DNA of 34,139 bases from Bog-1181 sp964565765 (lineage in GTDB: Bacteria > Oederibacteriota > PGYV01 > Palsa-1178): assembly GCA_964565765.1 (NCBI GenBank), contig CAZMGF010000024.1:1-34139 (forward strand), read 5' to 3'. Of the stretch, positions 1 through 8,321 are shown piece by piece (position 1 is the stretch's first letter; each line of letters opens with the position of its first letter). The position numbers and the translations under genes were made by a program. The notes under the pieces were generated by a model that was not told the origin of the DNA, searched no databases, and saw nothing but the letters and a program-made list of their open reading frames with translations.

Positions 1-2721
1 CAGTATCTCCTGGGAAATTCCAGGATAACTAACCTTACAATGACCCCTGCCAATCCAAATTTCGGGGATATGGTCACAATTAATTTTGACTACTGCTCCG
101 GAAACGCGCAGGGCAGGATACTCGTGGCAGTATCAACTTTTGCCACATTAAAACCGTCACAGACCGTGGGGCAGGTTTTTGTTGTGAGCAATGCCGGGGT
201 TAATTCGCCGACAATAGGCCCGCCTTCCGGTACGGATTTTTGTTATGTGGCGCCGCAGCCGGCCGGACCGGCATGCACGGATTGCAGCGGCGCGGGAGGC
301 ACGTCGCAGCACTATACATGGCAATTCAACATTCCCAACGCCAATATGTTCCCGGGTTGCAACAACACAAAACTTTATTTATATGTGGGCGAGCAGGATT
401 ATTATATGGACGGCACCACCTGGAGCGGCCTTTCGGGATGCCAGCTGAATACTATTTCATGGAACATCGGAACGCCTCCGCAGCAGTTTTCAATACACAA
501 AAGGGCGGAAGGAGTTGTTAATTCCGTGGGCGACCTGATATTATATTCCATCGATTATACCTACGGCAACGGCCAGCTCATAATCAACGACCCGTTGCCG
601 GCAAATTTAAAAATTGTTTCTGTGGGCCCGGCCGCGATAGCGTCAGGCGCCGGAGCCGGCGCCACGGCAGGAACGGTAACATGGACACTGCCAAATGAAA
701 CCGGACTTCCGGGAATATCATCAGGCACAGTGTGGATGCTCTGCCAGTTAAGTTCAGCGCTGGCGGCTGGAGCGGTAATTACAAATACAGCAACCGGAAC
801 TTTTGGGGGAACGCCTCCCGACCAGGCATCAACGGTTTCAAGCACTGTCGGGCAGGCCTCAATGTCGGTTACAAAATCATACGGCCCTCCCGGAGGGACC
901 TTTAATCAGGGAGAAACAATAACATATTATCTTGATTATGAAATAAGCGGATCAAAGCTGGGGGCCTATGAATCTTTTGATGAAATGCCGGCGGGTTCTT
1001 CGTATTCGAACGCGAACAATCCGCCTGGATGGAAATTTATGCCGTTCGGGGCGAATACCGGGGTATGGAATATTCTAAATCCCTGCGGGACCGGTGATAA
1101 TTACATACAGGCAAATCCGGGCGGCTCCGGCCAGTATCCGGCTCTGCTGCTTAATTCCGCAAATCCCGATTTTTGTACTGGTGAAATAATGGTTGATACA
1201 GAGATAGAAGGTTCATATAACGGCGCGGACACGCAGATTCTTGTAAGAAATAACGGACAGGCGGGCGCGGCAAATTACTGCGTGGGGCTTCTTATTTCCC
1301 AGGATTCCACACCGGTTTATATGGGCTTCCAGGTGATAACGGCCGGCGGCGCGCCCAGCTATCCCGGTGCGCCATATACAACGCCGCTTCTGCAGCTTAA
1401 CAAATGGTACAGTGTTGACATAATGGTATCGCAGGTGGGAAATGATTATCTTTACCAGGCAAAAGTATGGGCCAGGGGCGACCCGGAGCCAAGCGCGTGG
1501 ATGGCTTCATACACACAGACCGGCGGCGCGACTGACCCAAACTGGCGCTGCGACGGCCTGGGAAATTATACCGACTGGCGGCCCGGCTTTAACGAGCAGG
1601 GCGGCGACGGCACGGTCCAGGACTCATTTGATAATTTTGTGATTTTAAACCCTTTCACAAACTCAAACGCCACCATTTTTGACACAATACCGGCCGGCGT
1701 GGGTTATACAAATTATTCCGGGGCTGTCGCGCCGTCAACGACGGGCCCTGTTATACTGTGGAACCTTGGTTCAATCGCAAACCAGTCTGGTTCCTATACT
1801 TGGTGGGGAACGGTCACGTCCTCGTGCGATGTAATTTCCAATACAGCCGGAATGGGATCATCAACAGCGGCCTCGGTTTTTTCAAATATTGTAAATGTCA
1901 ATGTATCCTGCGGGTCGCCGACAAATACTCCCACATTTACGGACTCCCCCACGCCTTCGGCCTCGCCGACGCCGTCTTTGACCGCGACGGTTACGCCGAC
2001 ATTCACACAGACGCAGACTCCGACCGCCACTTCGACCCCGATGCCTGCGATTATAAATGTAATTTTGACGCCGGTTGACCCGGCCACTTCAGTCGGCGGC
2101 AGCGCGCAGGTAATGATCATTGTAAATAATTCCGGGACTCAGGCAATTAATGGTGTGTTATCAGTTACAATACCGGCCGGCGCCACGCTTGACCTTTCCA
2201 GCACGGACAATACAGGCTGGACGTCAACGGCGCCGGGTCCCGTGATACCGGCAGGCAGCGTTATAACAAGAGTAATTGGCAATATTAATAACAACGCTTC
2301 TTTGATATATGATTTTACCCTTATAACTGACAGTACGCTTATTTCCGGTGATACGGTCCAGATAACCCCGGCCACGGTAACTTATGACGACCTTCCGCCT
2401 TTTGGACCGGGCAATTCAAAATTAAGCAATCCGGCGCAGATTGCGGTCGGGGATATTGAGGTTTACCCCAATCCTTTTAACCCGGCGACGGCAATCGGGG
2501 GCAAACTGAAATTCGCAAACCTGCCCAGGGCAACGCACATTTCCATTTATACGATAAGCGGCGAACTGGTAAACGACTTCAACCCTAAAGCGGCTGTTGC
2601 CTACTGGGACGGAAAGAACATTAATATGAAAATGTCGGCTTCGGGTATATATTATTATATCCTGAAATATAACAACGACCAGTCCGTGCTCACAGGAAAG
2701 ATATTCCTTATAAAACAGTAA
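1..2721 (+). CDS. Giant secreted adhesin-like protein, 5'-truncated, with T9SS-type C-terminal sorting domain
   Basis: The frame is open from the first base, so the 5' end lies outside the window; the first internal ATG is at 40. At least 906 residues are present. A DUF11-like Ig domain spans about nt 490-860. A second DUF11-like domain (about 860-1020 and 1650-1910) seems interrupted by a LamG/concanavalin-like insert (about 1020-1640). A Thr/Pro/Ser-rich linker follows (about 1915-2045), then another Ig-like/CARDB-like domain (about 2050-2440). The last ~88 residues start with a YPNPFNP motif and end in GKIFLIKQ, as in FlgD-Ig-like or T9SS type A sorting domains. Family knowledge suggests export across the outer membrane and surface attachment; substrate or role is unknown. 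PorV-like barrels at 4821 and 32082 fit a T9SS-like route, but no T9SS core gene is in the window. Confidence 0.75.
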   Translation, partial: QYLLGNSRITNLTMTPANPNFGDMVTINFDYCSGNAQGRILVAVSTFATLKPSQTVGQVFVVSNAGVNSPTIGPPSGTDFCYVAPQPAGPACTDCSGAGGTSQHYTWQFNIPNANMFPGCNNTKLYLYVGEQDYYMDGTTWSGLSGCQLNTISWNIGTPPQQFSIHKRAEGVVNSVGDLILYSIDYTYGNGQLIINDPLPANLKIVSVGPAAIASGAGAGATAGTVTWTLPNETGLPGISSGTVWMLCQLSSALAAGAVITNTATGTFGGTPPDQASTVSSTVGQASMSVTKSYGPPGGTFNQGETITYYLDYEISGSKLGAYESFDEMPAGSSYSNANNPPGWKFMPFGANTGVWNILNPCGTGDNYIQANPGGSGQYPALLLNSANPDFCTGEIMVDTEIEGSYNGADTQILVRNNGQAGAANYCVGLLISQDSTPVYMGFQVITAGGAPSYPGAPYTTPLLQLNKWYSVDIMVSQVGNDYLYQAKVWARGDPEPSAWMASYTQTGGATDPNWRCDGLGNYTDWRPGFNEQGGDGTVQDSFDNFVILNPFTNSNATIFDTIPAGVGYTNYSGAVAPSTTGPVILWNLGSIANQSGSYTWWGTVTSSCDVISNTAGMGSSTAASVFSNIVNVNVSCGSPTNTPTFTDSPTPSASPTPSLTATVTPTFTQTQTPTATSTPMPAIINVILTPVDPATSVGGSAQVMIIVNNSGTQAINGVLSVTIPAGATLDLSSTDNTGWTSTAPGPVIPAGSVITRVIGNINNNASLIYDFTLITDSTLISGDTVQITPATVTYDDLPPFGPGNSKLSNPAQIAVGDIEVYPNPFNPATAIGGKLKFANLPRATHISIYTISGELVNDFNPKAAVAYWDGKNINMKMSASGIYYYILKYNNDQSVLTGKIFLIKQ

Positions 2722-2745
2722 TCCGGTTTTTTGGCCAATACTAAC

Positions 2746-2774
2746 TTTCCAAAACTCCTGTATTGTGATATAAT
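2746..2774 (+). promoter_or_regulatory. Sigma-70-like promoter for the 2809 gene
   Basis: TTTCCA (2746-2751), 17-nt spacer, then a consensus TATAAT (2769-2774). It lies between the stop of the secreted protein and the ATG at 2809. Confidence 0.55.
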
Positions 2775-2808
2775 TATTTTATTATGTAAAATGAGGCGGT
2801 TGCAAGTT

Positions 2809-4116
2809 ATGAAAATAGGAATTGCCGGCGGCGGCTTTGCGGGCCTGACCGCGGCATACAGGCTCTCAAAAGAGGGACACAGCGTTGTTGTTTTTGAGAA
2901 AGAGGGAATTCCGGGAGGCCTTGCCAACGCCTTTGATTTTGCGGGCGCAAAACTCGACAAATTTTACCGCCATATTTTCTCAAGCGACACGGAAATAATA
3001 TCCCTTATAGAAGAGCTCGGGCTCAAGGAAGAACTTTTATGGCTCGAATCAAAAATGGGATTTTATTACAACGGGAAAATTTATCCTTTCTCAACCCCTC
3101 TCGACATCCTTTTTAAATTCACCGCCCTTTCATTTACAGACAGGGTAAGGCTGGGGCTTATGACAGCCTATCTTACAAAGGTAAATAACTGGAAAAAATA
3201 TGAGAAAATAACCGTGCGTGAATGGGTGGAAAAATTTGCCGGAAAAAAAGTTTATGAGGTGGTCTGGGGGCCGCTGCTGAAACAGAAGTTCGCCGGGCTT
3301 TCCGACTCTATAGCGATGACCTGGCTCTACGGAAGGATACATTCAAGGGTGGTATCGCGCAAGAGCGGCGGCATGAAGGAATACCTGGGCTATATGAAGG
3401 GCTCATACCAGAAACTAATCGACGGCCTTGAAAACGCAATTATTGCCAGCGGCGGAGTAATCAAAAAAAATGAAGCCGTAACCGGAGCGGTTATAAAGGA
3501 TAAAAAAGTTTGCGGCCTCAGGACCCTTGCCGGGGAACACGCTTTTGACGCGGTACTGCTTACAATGGCGCCGGAGCTTCTTTCGAAAATAGCGGACCTG
3601 GGAGACGCGGAGCTCAACGCCAATATAAAAAAACTTAAATATTTCGGGGCGATGGACCTTGTGCTCAGGATGAAAAAATCCTTAAGCCCGGTTTACTGGA
3701 TGAATATAGCCGACCCTGCCTTTCCGTTTGTGTGCGTTGTCGAACACACCAATTTTGTGCCGAAAGAATGGTACGGCGGGGACACTATAGTTTATATTGG
3801 AAAATATCTCTCCACGGATTCGGAACTATATAAGGCGGACAACGACACTGTAAAGGCGCGTTTTTTTGCCGGCATAAAAAAAATATTCCCGTTATTTGAC
3901 GAAGCGGATGTTATTGAATCAAAAATATTCAGGGAGCCTTTTTCACAGCCTGTCGTATTAAAGGAACATTCAAAGATAATGCCGGGATATGCCACGCCGG
4001 TGAAAGGGCTCTATATTGCCAATATGTCGATGATATACCCCGAAGACAGGGGAATGAGCTACAGCGTCAGGCTTGGCAATGAAGCGGCAAAAATAATTTC
4101 CGCGGCAAAATCATAA
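2809..4116 (+). CDS. FAD-dependent amine oxidase/protoporphyrinogen-oxidase-like oxidoreductase
   Basis: 435 aa. The N-terminus carries a dinucleotide-binding fold, GIAGGGFAGLTAAYRL at about residues 4-19, followed by an acidic residue ending the second strand (VVVFEKE) and a GG pair, typical of COG1232-type flavoproteins. The C-terminus (GLYIANMSMIYPEDRGMSY) matches the second FAD-contact region of this fold. The frame extends upstream to 2731, but ATG 2809 is preferred: it has GAGGCGG at 2793-2799, and the promoter -10 lies inside the extension. The next gene, a family-2 glycosyltransferase, follows after 21 nt, so they are probably co-transcribed. Such oxidoreductases often sit beside glycosyltransferases in polysaccharide loci and may act on a sugar nucleotide, polyprenol or carotenoid-like substrate. 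The exact reaction cannot be told from sequence. Confidence 0.75.
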   Translation: MKIGIAGGGFAGLTAAYRLSKEGHSVVVFEKEGIPGGLANAFDFAGAKLDKFYRHIFSSDTEIISLIEELGLKEELLWLESKMGFYYNGKIYPFSTPLDILFKFTALSFTDRVRLGLMTAYLTKVNNWKKYEKITVREWVEKFAGKKVYEVVWGPLLKQKFAGLSDSIAMTWLYGRIHSRVVSRKSGGMKEYLGYMKGSYQKLIDGLENAIIASGGVIKKNEAVTGAVIKDKKVCGLRTLAGEHAFDAVLLTMAPELLSKIADLGDAELNANIKKLKYFGAMDLVLRMKKSLSPVYWMNIADPAFPFVCVVEHTNFVPKEWYGGDTIVYIGKYLSTDSELYKADNDTVKARFFAGIKKIFPLFDEADVIESKIFREPFSQPVVLKEHSKIMPGYATPVKGLYIANMSMIYPEDRGMSYSVRLGNEAAKIISAAKS

Positions 4117-4137
4117 AAGGCGTATGGAGGAATAAAA

Positions 4138-4833
4138 TTGAAAATATCAGCTTTTTTCCCGGCGTATAATGAAGAGGCAAATATTGTAAAACTGGCCGAA
4201 AAAACTTCAAAAGTTTTATCCGCACTGAGTGAAGATTACGAGGTAATAATAGTCAATGACGGATCAAAAGACAATACGGCCGGAGTTTCCGCGGAACTTG
4301 CAAAAAGGGACCCGCATGTAAAGGTGATAAACCATGAAAAGAACAAGGGTTACGGCGGCGCGGTAAAGACCGGAATGTACGCGGCCGGGTTCGAGTGGGT
4401 ATTTTTTACGGACGGCGACGGGCAGTTTGACGTGTCGGAAATTTCCGAACTGACAAAGCTTACCGGCAAATATGACCTTATAACAGGCTTCAGGATAAAA
4501 AGGGCCGATTCATTTATGAGAAAGCTTAACGCCTTCGCGTGGGGTACGCTGGTAAAGCTGCTTTTCAGGTTCCGCGTCAAAGATGTTGACTGCGCCTTTA
4601 AACTTATCAAAAAAGAAATACTGGACAGGGCGGTTATTGAATCCGAAGGAGCGCTTGTTTCAACAGAGCTTATGGCCAAAGCGGTAAAGATGGGATATAA
4701 GATAGGCGAAGTCGGGGTGCATCACTACCCCCGCACAGCAGGCACGCAGACCGGGGCAAAGCTTAAGGTTATTTTAAAGGCCTTTGCCGAACTATTTAAA
4801 CTCTACGGGAAAATACAAAAATGGGGAAAATAA
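4138..4833 (+). CDS. Family-2 glycosyltransferase (DPM1/polyprenol-phosphate type)
   Basis: 231 aa, TTG start at 4138 preceded by GGAGGA at 4126-4131. It has the GT-A fold hallmarks: an N-terminal PAYNEEANI loop, VNDGSKDNT for nucleotide binding, and a DGDGQFD metal-binding (DxD-type) motif. The length matches the catalytic domain of dolichol/polyprenol-phosphate mannosyl- or glucosyltransferases, without the C-terminal membrane helices of the longer forms. It likely transfers a sugar from a nucleotide sugar to polyprenyl phosphate at the inner face of the cytoplasmic membrane. It overlaps the next gene by 13 nt and lies just downstream of the FAD oxidoreductase, suggesting one envelope-related operon. 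Donor and acceptor are not predictable. Confidence 0.85.
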   Translation: MKISAFFPAYNEEANIVKLAEKTSKVLSALSEDYEVIIVNDGSKDNTAGVSAELAKRDPHVKVINHEKNKGYGGAVKTGMYAAGFEWVFFTDGDGQFDVSEISELTKLTGKYDLITGFRIKRADSFMRKLNAFAWGTLVKLLFRFRVKDVDCAFKLIKKEILDRAVIESEGALVSTELMAKAVKMGYKIGEVGVHHYPRTAGTQTGAKLKVILKAFAELFKLYGKIQKWGK

Positions 4834-5810
4834 TAAAAGCGGCCATAGCTTTACAGCTAATTTTCGCTTCTTCCATATTTGGAGGAGGGCTGACGGCCAT
4901 GGATATTTTGAACAGCGACACCGGCATCAGGGCCATCGCTATGGGCGGAGCGTATACCGCCGCTGGCAACGACTCCGAAGCAATTGATTACAACCCGGCC
5001 GGCCTCGCGCAGATAACTTCATCAGAGGCAAAGGCTTTTTATGACAGGGGAATGACCGGCATGATTGACCTGGAAATGTTCAACGGAATATACGCGCAGC
5101 CCATAGAGACCCAGTTCCTTGACGGCTATTTTGCCATACAGGGGCTCTACAGGGGCGTTCCGGGCGTAATGAACCCTGACGCGGTGGATGACCAGGGTAA
5201 TACAGTGCCTTCTGTAGCTTTCAGTGAAACGTTTTTTAAGGCCACATATGCCTTTAACATGGCAAAGCTTGACCTTGTGGATGCGGATTTCGCGAAGAAC
5301 CTGAATATAGGAGCATCCCTGGGGCTGGCGATGGAAGTTATCGGGCCATACACCGGATCCACAATTGAGATGGACGCAGGCGCGCAGTACCTGGTGCCGA
5401 ATTCAAATATCAGGTTCGGAGCGTCAATAATGAACCTTGGATTGAATGTAAAGGTAATAAACGATTCGGCGCCGCTGCCGCTTACAATAAGGCTCGGGGC
5501 CGCGGATTCTTTCAGGATAGACAAATCAAACGTGCTGCTTGTTTCCGGGGATGTCATTCAGGATGTTTACGATTACACCAGGTTTGCAATCGGCGCCGAA
5601 GATAAAATAATGAATATTTTTGCTGTGCGTATCGGATACAACACAAGCCTGGATACGCGCAACGCCTCGTTCCTCTCTACCGGCTGCGGCGTCGGGCTAA
5701 AATTCCTGGACTATACAGCCACAATAGATTACACTTACAGGATGGAATTGTACGACGCTTTTACGTCATTTTTAAGCGACAATTTTTTCGGCATCGGGGT
5801 GAAATTTTAG
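4821..5810 (+). CDS. PorV/UPF0164-like outer-membrane beta-barrel protein
   Basis: 329 aa. A hydrophobic signal segment (about residues 4-28) is followed by the family signature GIRAIAMGGAYTAAGNDSEA, then YNPAGLAQI, as in PorV/PorQ and UPF0164 barrels. The rest alternates short amphipathic strands and ends in FGIGVKF with a terminal Phe, typical of outer-membrane barrels. The ATG sits inside the end of the glycosyltransferase gene, implying translational coupling; no strong ribosome site is visible. In Bacteroidetes, PorV shuttles T9SS cargo at the outer membrane; in other phyla the homologues have no assigned role. A second, larger protein with the same N-terminal domain is at 32082. Confidence 0.7.
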   Translation: MGKIIKAAIALQLIFASSIFGGGLTAMDILNSDTGIRAIAMGGAYTAAGNDSEAIDYNPAGLAQITSSEAKAFYDRGMTGMIDLEMFNGIYAQPIETQFLDGYFAIQGLYRGVPGVMNPDAVDDQGNTVPSVAFSETFFKATYAFNMAKLDLVDADFAKNLNIGASLGLAMEVIGPYTGSTIEMDAGAQYLVPNSNIRFGASIMNLGLNVKVINDSAPLPLTIRLGAADSFRIDKSNVLLVSGDVIQDVYDYTRFAIGAEDKIMNIFAVRIGYNTSLDTRNASFLSTGCGVGLKFLDYTATIDYTYRMELYDAFTSFLSDNFFGIGVKF

Positions 5811-5832
5811 CGAAAGGCGCTTTTGAAAAGTC

Positions 5833-5861
5833 TTGAAATTTGAGAAAAATTGTATTATTAT
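5833..5861 (+). promoter_or_regulatory. Sigma-70-like promoter for the 5899 gene
   Basis: TTGAAA (5833-5838), 17-nt spacer, TATTAT (5856-5861), 38 nt before the ATG at 5899. This separates the periplasmic protein gene from the upstream barrel operon. Confidence 0.55.
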
Positions 5862-5898
5862 ATGGCTGTTAAGGGGTATAATTATACAGGAGGAAAAG

Positions 5899-6471
5899 AT
5901 GAAAAAAATAGCGGTCTTATCAATGATTTTTGCCTTTGTTTTTTCTTCTCTTATGCTTGCGGCGTGGACAAGCTGGGAAGATTTTAACGCTTATAAAGAC
6001 GCCAAAAAGACAGCTTCTGAAGCAGAAGCCGCCGGTGATACAGCCGCTGCGGTTACAAATTACAAAAAAGCCGCCGATCTTGCCGGCAAATCAGCCACAA
6101 AAGACATACAGGCCTGGCAGCTGAACAACGCCGGATTTGTCCTTGTAAAAAGGTTCAAAGAACTGGTTGCCTATGACGACAAACTTGCAAAGCTCACGGC
6201 AATGAAGCCTTCAAAGGAAAAGCTTGCCCTTCAGAAAGAAATGGCCAATATGTATTCCTTTAAAATGGAGCTTTTAACCCAGGCAAGGAAGTTCCTCGAG
6301 CCGGGGAAGCTGCTGGACGGCGGGGAAGAACCCACAAAAATGATACAGTCAAATATAGATTTTATCAGCTGGGTGGAAAATTTTATTAAGGAAAATACAC
6401 CGGGCGGCAAGTCCGACACCGGAAACAGCCCGGCAGCGAAGGATGATACTGCAACTGCAAAATCAAAATAG
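5899..6471 (+). CDS. Small secreted helical protein of unknown function
   Basis: 190 aa. The start at 5899 follows CAGGAGGA (5887-5894); an in-frame extension to 5833 would cover the promoter and is rejected. Residues 1-22 form a signal peptide (MKK plus a hydrophobic core ending near LAAW). The mature part is rich in Ala and Lys, with one or two helical hairpins (SEAEAAGDTAAAVTNYKKAA) that resemble a TPR unit, and a charged Gly/Asp/Ser-rich tail. The protein is likely periplasmic. It is transcribed alone, with a promoter at 5833 and a strong terminator at 6490. I do not recognise a family. Confidence 0.75.
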   Translation: MKKIAVLSMIFAFVFSSLMLAAWTSWEDFNAYKDAKKTASEAEAAGDTAAAVTNYKKAADLAGKSATKDIQAWQLNNAGFVLVKRFKELVAYDDKLAKLTAMKPSKEKLALQKEMANMYSFKMELLTQARKFLEPGKLLDGGEEPTKMIQSNIDFISWVENFIKENTPGGKSDTGNSPAAKDDTATAKSK

Positions 6472-6489
6472 AAAAAATGGCATATGCGC

Positions 6490-6521
6490 AAAGGGCCGGC
6501 GTAAAGCCGGCCCTTTTTTTT
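6490..6521 (+). terminator. Strong Rho-independent terminator
   Basis: An 11-bp GC-rich stem (6490-6500 with 6506-6516), 5-nt loop GTAAA, and a T run to 6521. It lies 18 nt after the stop of the 5899 gene. Confidence 0.9.
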
Positions 6522-6612
6522 AGGGCAAAAACTTACAGAGAGGAGAAAGGAGAGAGTAGACAGGGCAAAAAGCAGGCTGAAACAACAGAACTGAAACCGC
6601 TATAATTGTGAA

Positions 6613-6640
6613 TTGATTAAAGGGGCGTATGTGTTATAAT
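6613..6640 (+). promoter_or_regulatory. Promoter of the housekeeping run
   Basis: TTGATT (6613-6618), 16-nt spacer, TATAAT (6635-6640), 31 nt upstream of the TTG start at 6672. It probably drives the M50 protease, trpS, scpA, scpB, rluB-like and pheA genes, which follow with minimal gaps. The rest of 6522-6671 shows nothing else I can name. Confidence 0.65.
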
Positions 6641-6671
6641 ATTGAAAATAAATTTTTAAAAGGCGGATAAT

Positions 6672-7301
6672 TTGGATATTTATGGAATATTCATCCAGAT
6701 AGTTGTGCTGGTTTTTTCTGTCATTGTGCATGAAGTGAGCCACGGGCTTGCCGCGTATAAACTTGGCGACCCTACGGCAAAAGACATGGGGAGGCTGACG
6801 CTAAATCCGATTCCGCACATAGACCCGTGGATGTCCATACTTATGCCGGCTATACTGATATTCACACACGCCGGATTTATTATAGGAGGGGCAAAGCCCG
6901 TGCCGATTAACCCTATGTATTTCAGGAACCACAGGCGCGACATAATGCTCACCAGCCTGGCTGGCCCGGGCTCAAACCTGCTTCTGGCACTTGTCTGTGT
7001 GCTGCTGTTGAAAGTTGTAAGGATGGTGCCAATGCTTGAGGCATCGGCCCTGAACATACTGTTAAATTACGGCGTTATGATAAACGTAGGGCTTGCGATT
7101 TTCAACCTGCTGCCGATTCCACCCCTTGACGGGAGCAAAGTGCTTGCTTTTTTTCTTCCGGCAAAGGCTGAAATCGCCTATTACAGGATTGAGCCCTACG
7201 GCATATATATACTGATAGTACTTATGATGGTCGGGGGTTTTAACTTAATATTCACCCCGCTTTATACTTTTGTAATAAAACTTTTCAGCATGATACTGTG
7301 A
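6672..7301 (+). CDS. M50-family site-2-type membrane metalloprotease
   Basis: 209 aa, TTG start with AGGCGG at 6661-6666. The zinc-binding HEVSH motif (residues 20-24) lies in the first hydrophobic segment. A second motif, NLLPIPPLDGSKVL, supplies the third ligand Asp, as in compact M50/S2P proteins. Four or five hydrophobic segments indicate an integral inner-membrane protein. The size matches the small YwhC-like subgroup rather than RseP, with no PDZ domain. Many bacteria keep this gene next to trpS and scpA, and that arrangement is seen here: trpS starts 17 nt downstream. Substrates of this subgroup are generally unknown. Confidence 0.9.
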   Translation: MDIYGIFIQIVVLVFSVIVHEVSHGLAAYKLGDPTAKDMGRLTLNPIPHIDPWMSILMPAILIFTHAGFIIGGAKPVPINPMYFRNHRRDIMLTSLAGPGSNLLLALVCVLLLKVVRMVPMLEASALNILLNYGVMINVGLAIFNLLPIPPLDGSKVLAFFLPAKAEIAYYRIEPYGIYILIVLMMVGGFNLIFTPLYTFVIKLFSMIL

Positions 7302-7318
7302 AAACCACGGAGGCTTTT

Positions 7319-8296
7319 ATGAAGACTGTTCTATCGGGGATGAGGCCTACGGGTAAGCTGCACCTCGGGCATCTTGAGGGTGTTTTGAAAAGTTACGTTG
7401 AAATGCAGGACTCATACAGGGCGTTTTATATGGTCGCAGACTGGCATGCCCTTACAACCAATTATGAAAAACCAGAAATGACAGGTGAGAATACAGTTGA
7501 AATGTTCAAGGACTGGCTATCGGTGGGTATTTCTCCGGATAAATCAGTAATGTTCGTCCAGTCCGCAGTAATGGAGCACGCCGAACTTTTTCTTCTGCTC
7601 TCTATGCTGACTCCTGTGCCGTGGCTTGAGCGTAACCCGACATATAAGGAACAAAAACAGGAACTCACAGGCAGGGACCTTTCAACGCTGGGATTCCTTG
7701 GCTATCCGGTGCTGCAGGCCGCGGATATTTTGATATACATGGCCCAGACGGTGCCAATCGGAGAGGATCAGAGGCCGCACCTGGAGCTTACCCGTGAAAT
7801 AGCGCGCAGGTTTAACCATCTTTACGGTGATTTTTTTCCGGAACCGCAGGAGATACTCACAAAATTCCCGAAGCTTCCCGGCATTGACGGAAGAAAAATG
7901 TCGAAAAGCTATAATAACGCGATATACCTGACTGACGACGAAAAAAGCGTTAATGACAAGGTTTCAAAAATGTTCACGGACCCTGTCAAATTAAGGAAAA
8001 ATGACCCGGGCCATCCCGATAACTGCGTGGTATGCGCCTTTCACAGGATATATAATACTGCCGCATGCGAAACTGTAGAGGCGGAGTGCAAAAGCGGCGC
8101 GCGCGGCTGCGTGGACTGCAAAAAAGAGGCCGCAATAAAAATAAACGAGAGGCTCGCCCCCATCAGGCTAAAGCGCGCGGAAATTGACAGGGACCCGGAG
8201 AGGATAAAAGAACTAATCGCCGCCGGAAACAGCGCTGCAAAGGCCGCCGCGGCAGAGACAATGAAGAATGTAAGAAAGCTTATGAAACTGGCTTAA
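7319..8296 (+). CDS. trpS: Tryptophanyl-tRNA synthetase, with probable Fe-S cluster motif
   Basis: 325 aa. The start at 7319 follows ACGGAGG at 7307-7313; an upstream GTG at 7298 is possible but lacks a ribosome site. Class I motifs are clear: HLGH at 15-18 and KMSKS at 193-197. It charges tRNA-Trp in the cytoplasm. A Cys-rich stretch is notable: Cys236, Cys239, Cys250, Cys257, Cys264 and Cys267. Cys236-x20-Cys257-x6-Cys264-x2-Cys267 closely parallels the [4Fe-4S] motif C-x22-C-x6-C-x2-C known from Thermotoga maritima TrpRS, followed by the same Lys-Lys. It sits between the M50 protease and scpA in a tight run. Confidence 0.95.
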   Translation: MKTVLSGMRPTGKLHLGHLEGVLKSYVEMQDSYRAFYMVADWHALTTNYEKPEMTGENTVEMFKDWLSVGISPDKSVMFVQSAVMEHAELFLLLSMLTPVPWLERNPTYKEQKQELTGRDLSTLGFLGYPVLQAADILIYMAQTVPIGEDQRPHLELTREIARRFNHLYGDFFPEPQEILTKFPKLPGIDGRKMSKSYNNAIYLTDDEKSVNDKVSKMFTDPVKLRKNDPGHPDNCVVCAFHRIYNTAACETVEAECKSGARGCVDCKKEAAIKINERLAPIRLKRAEIDRDPERIKELIAAGNSAAKAAAAETMKNVRKLMKLA

Positions 8297-8321
8297 AAAT
8301 ATTGGTTAAAGAAGGGATGTT

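Noticed and set aside
5806..5826. Small hairpin AGCG/CGCT with TTTT after the PorV-like gene
   Set aside because: The stem is only 4 bp, so a real terminator cannot be supported.
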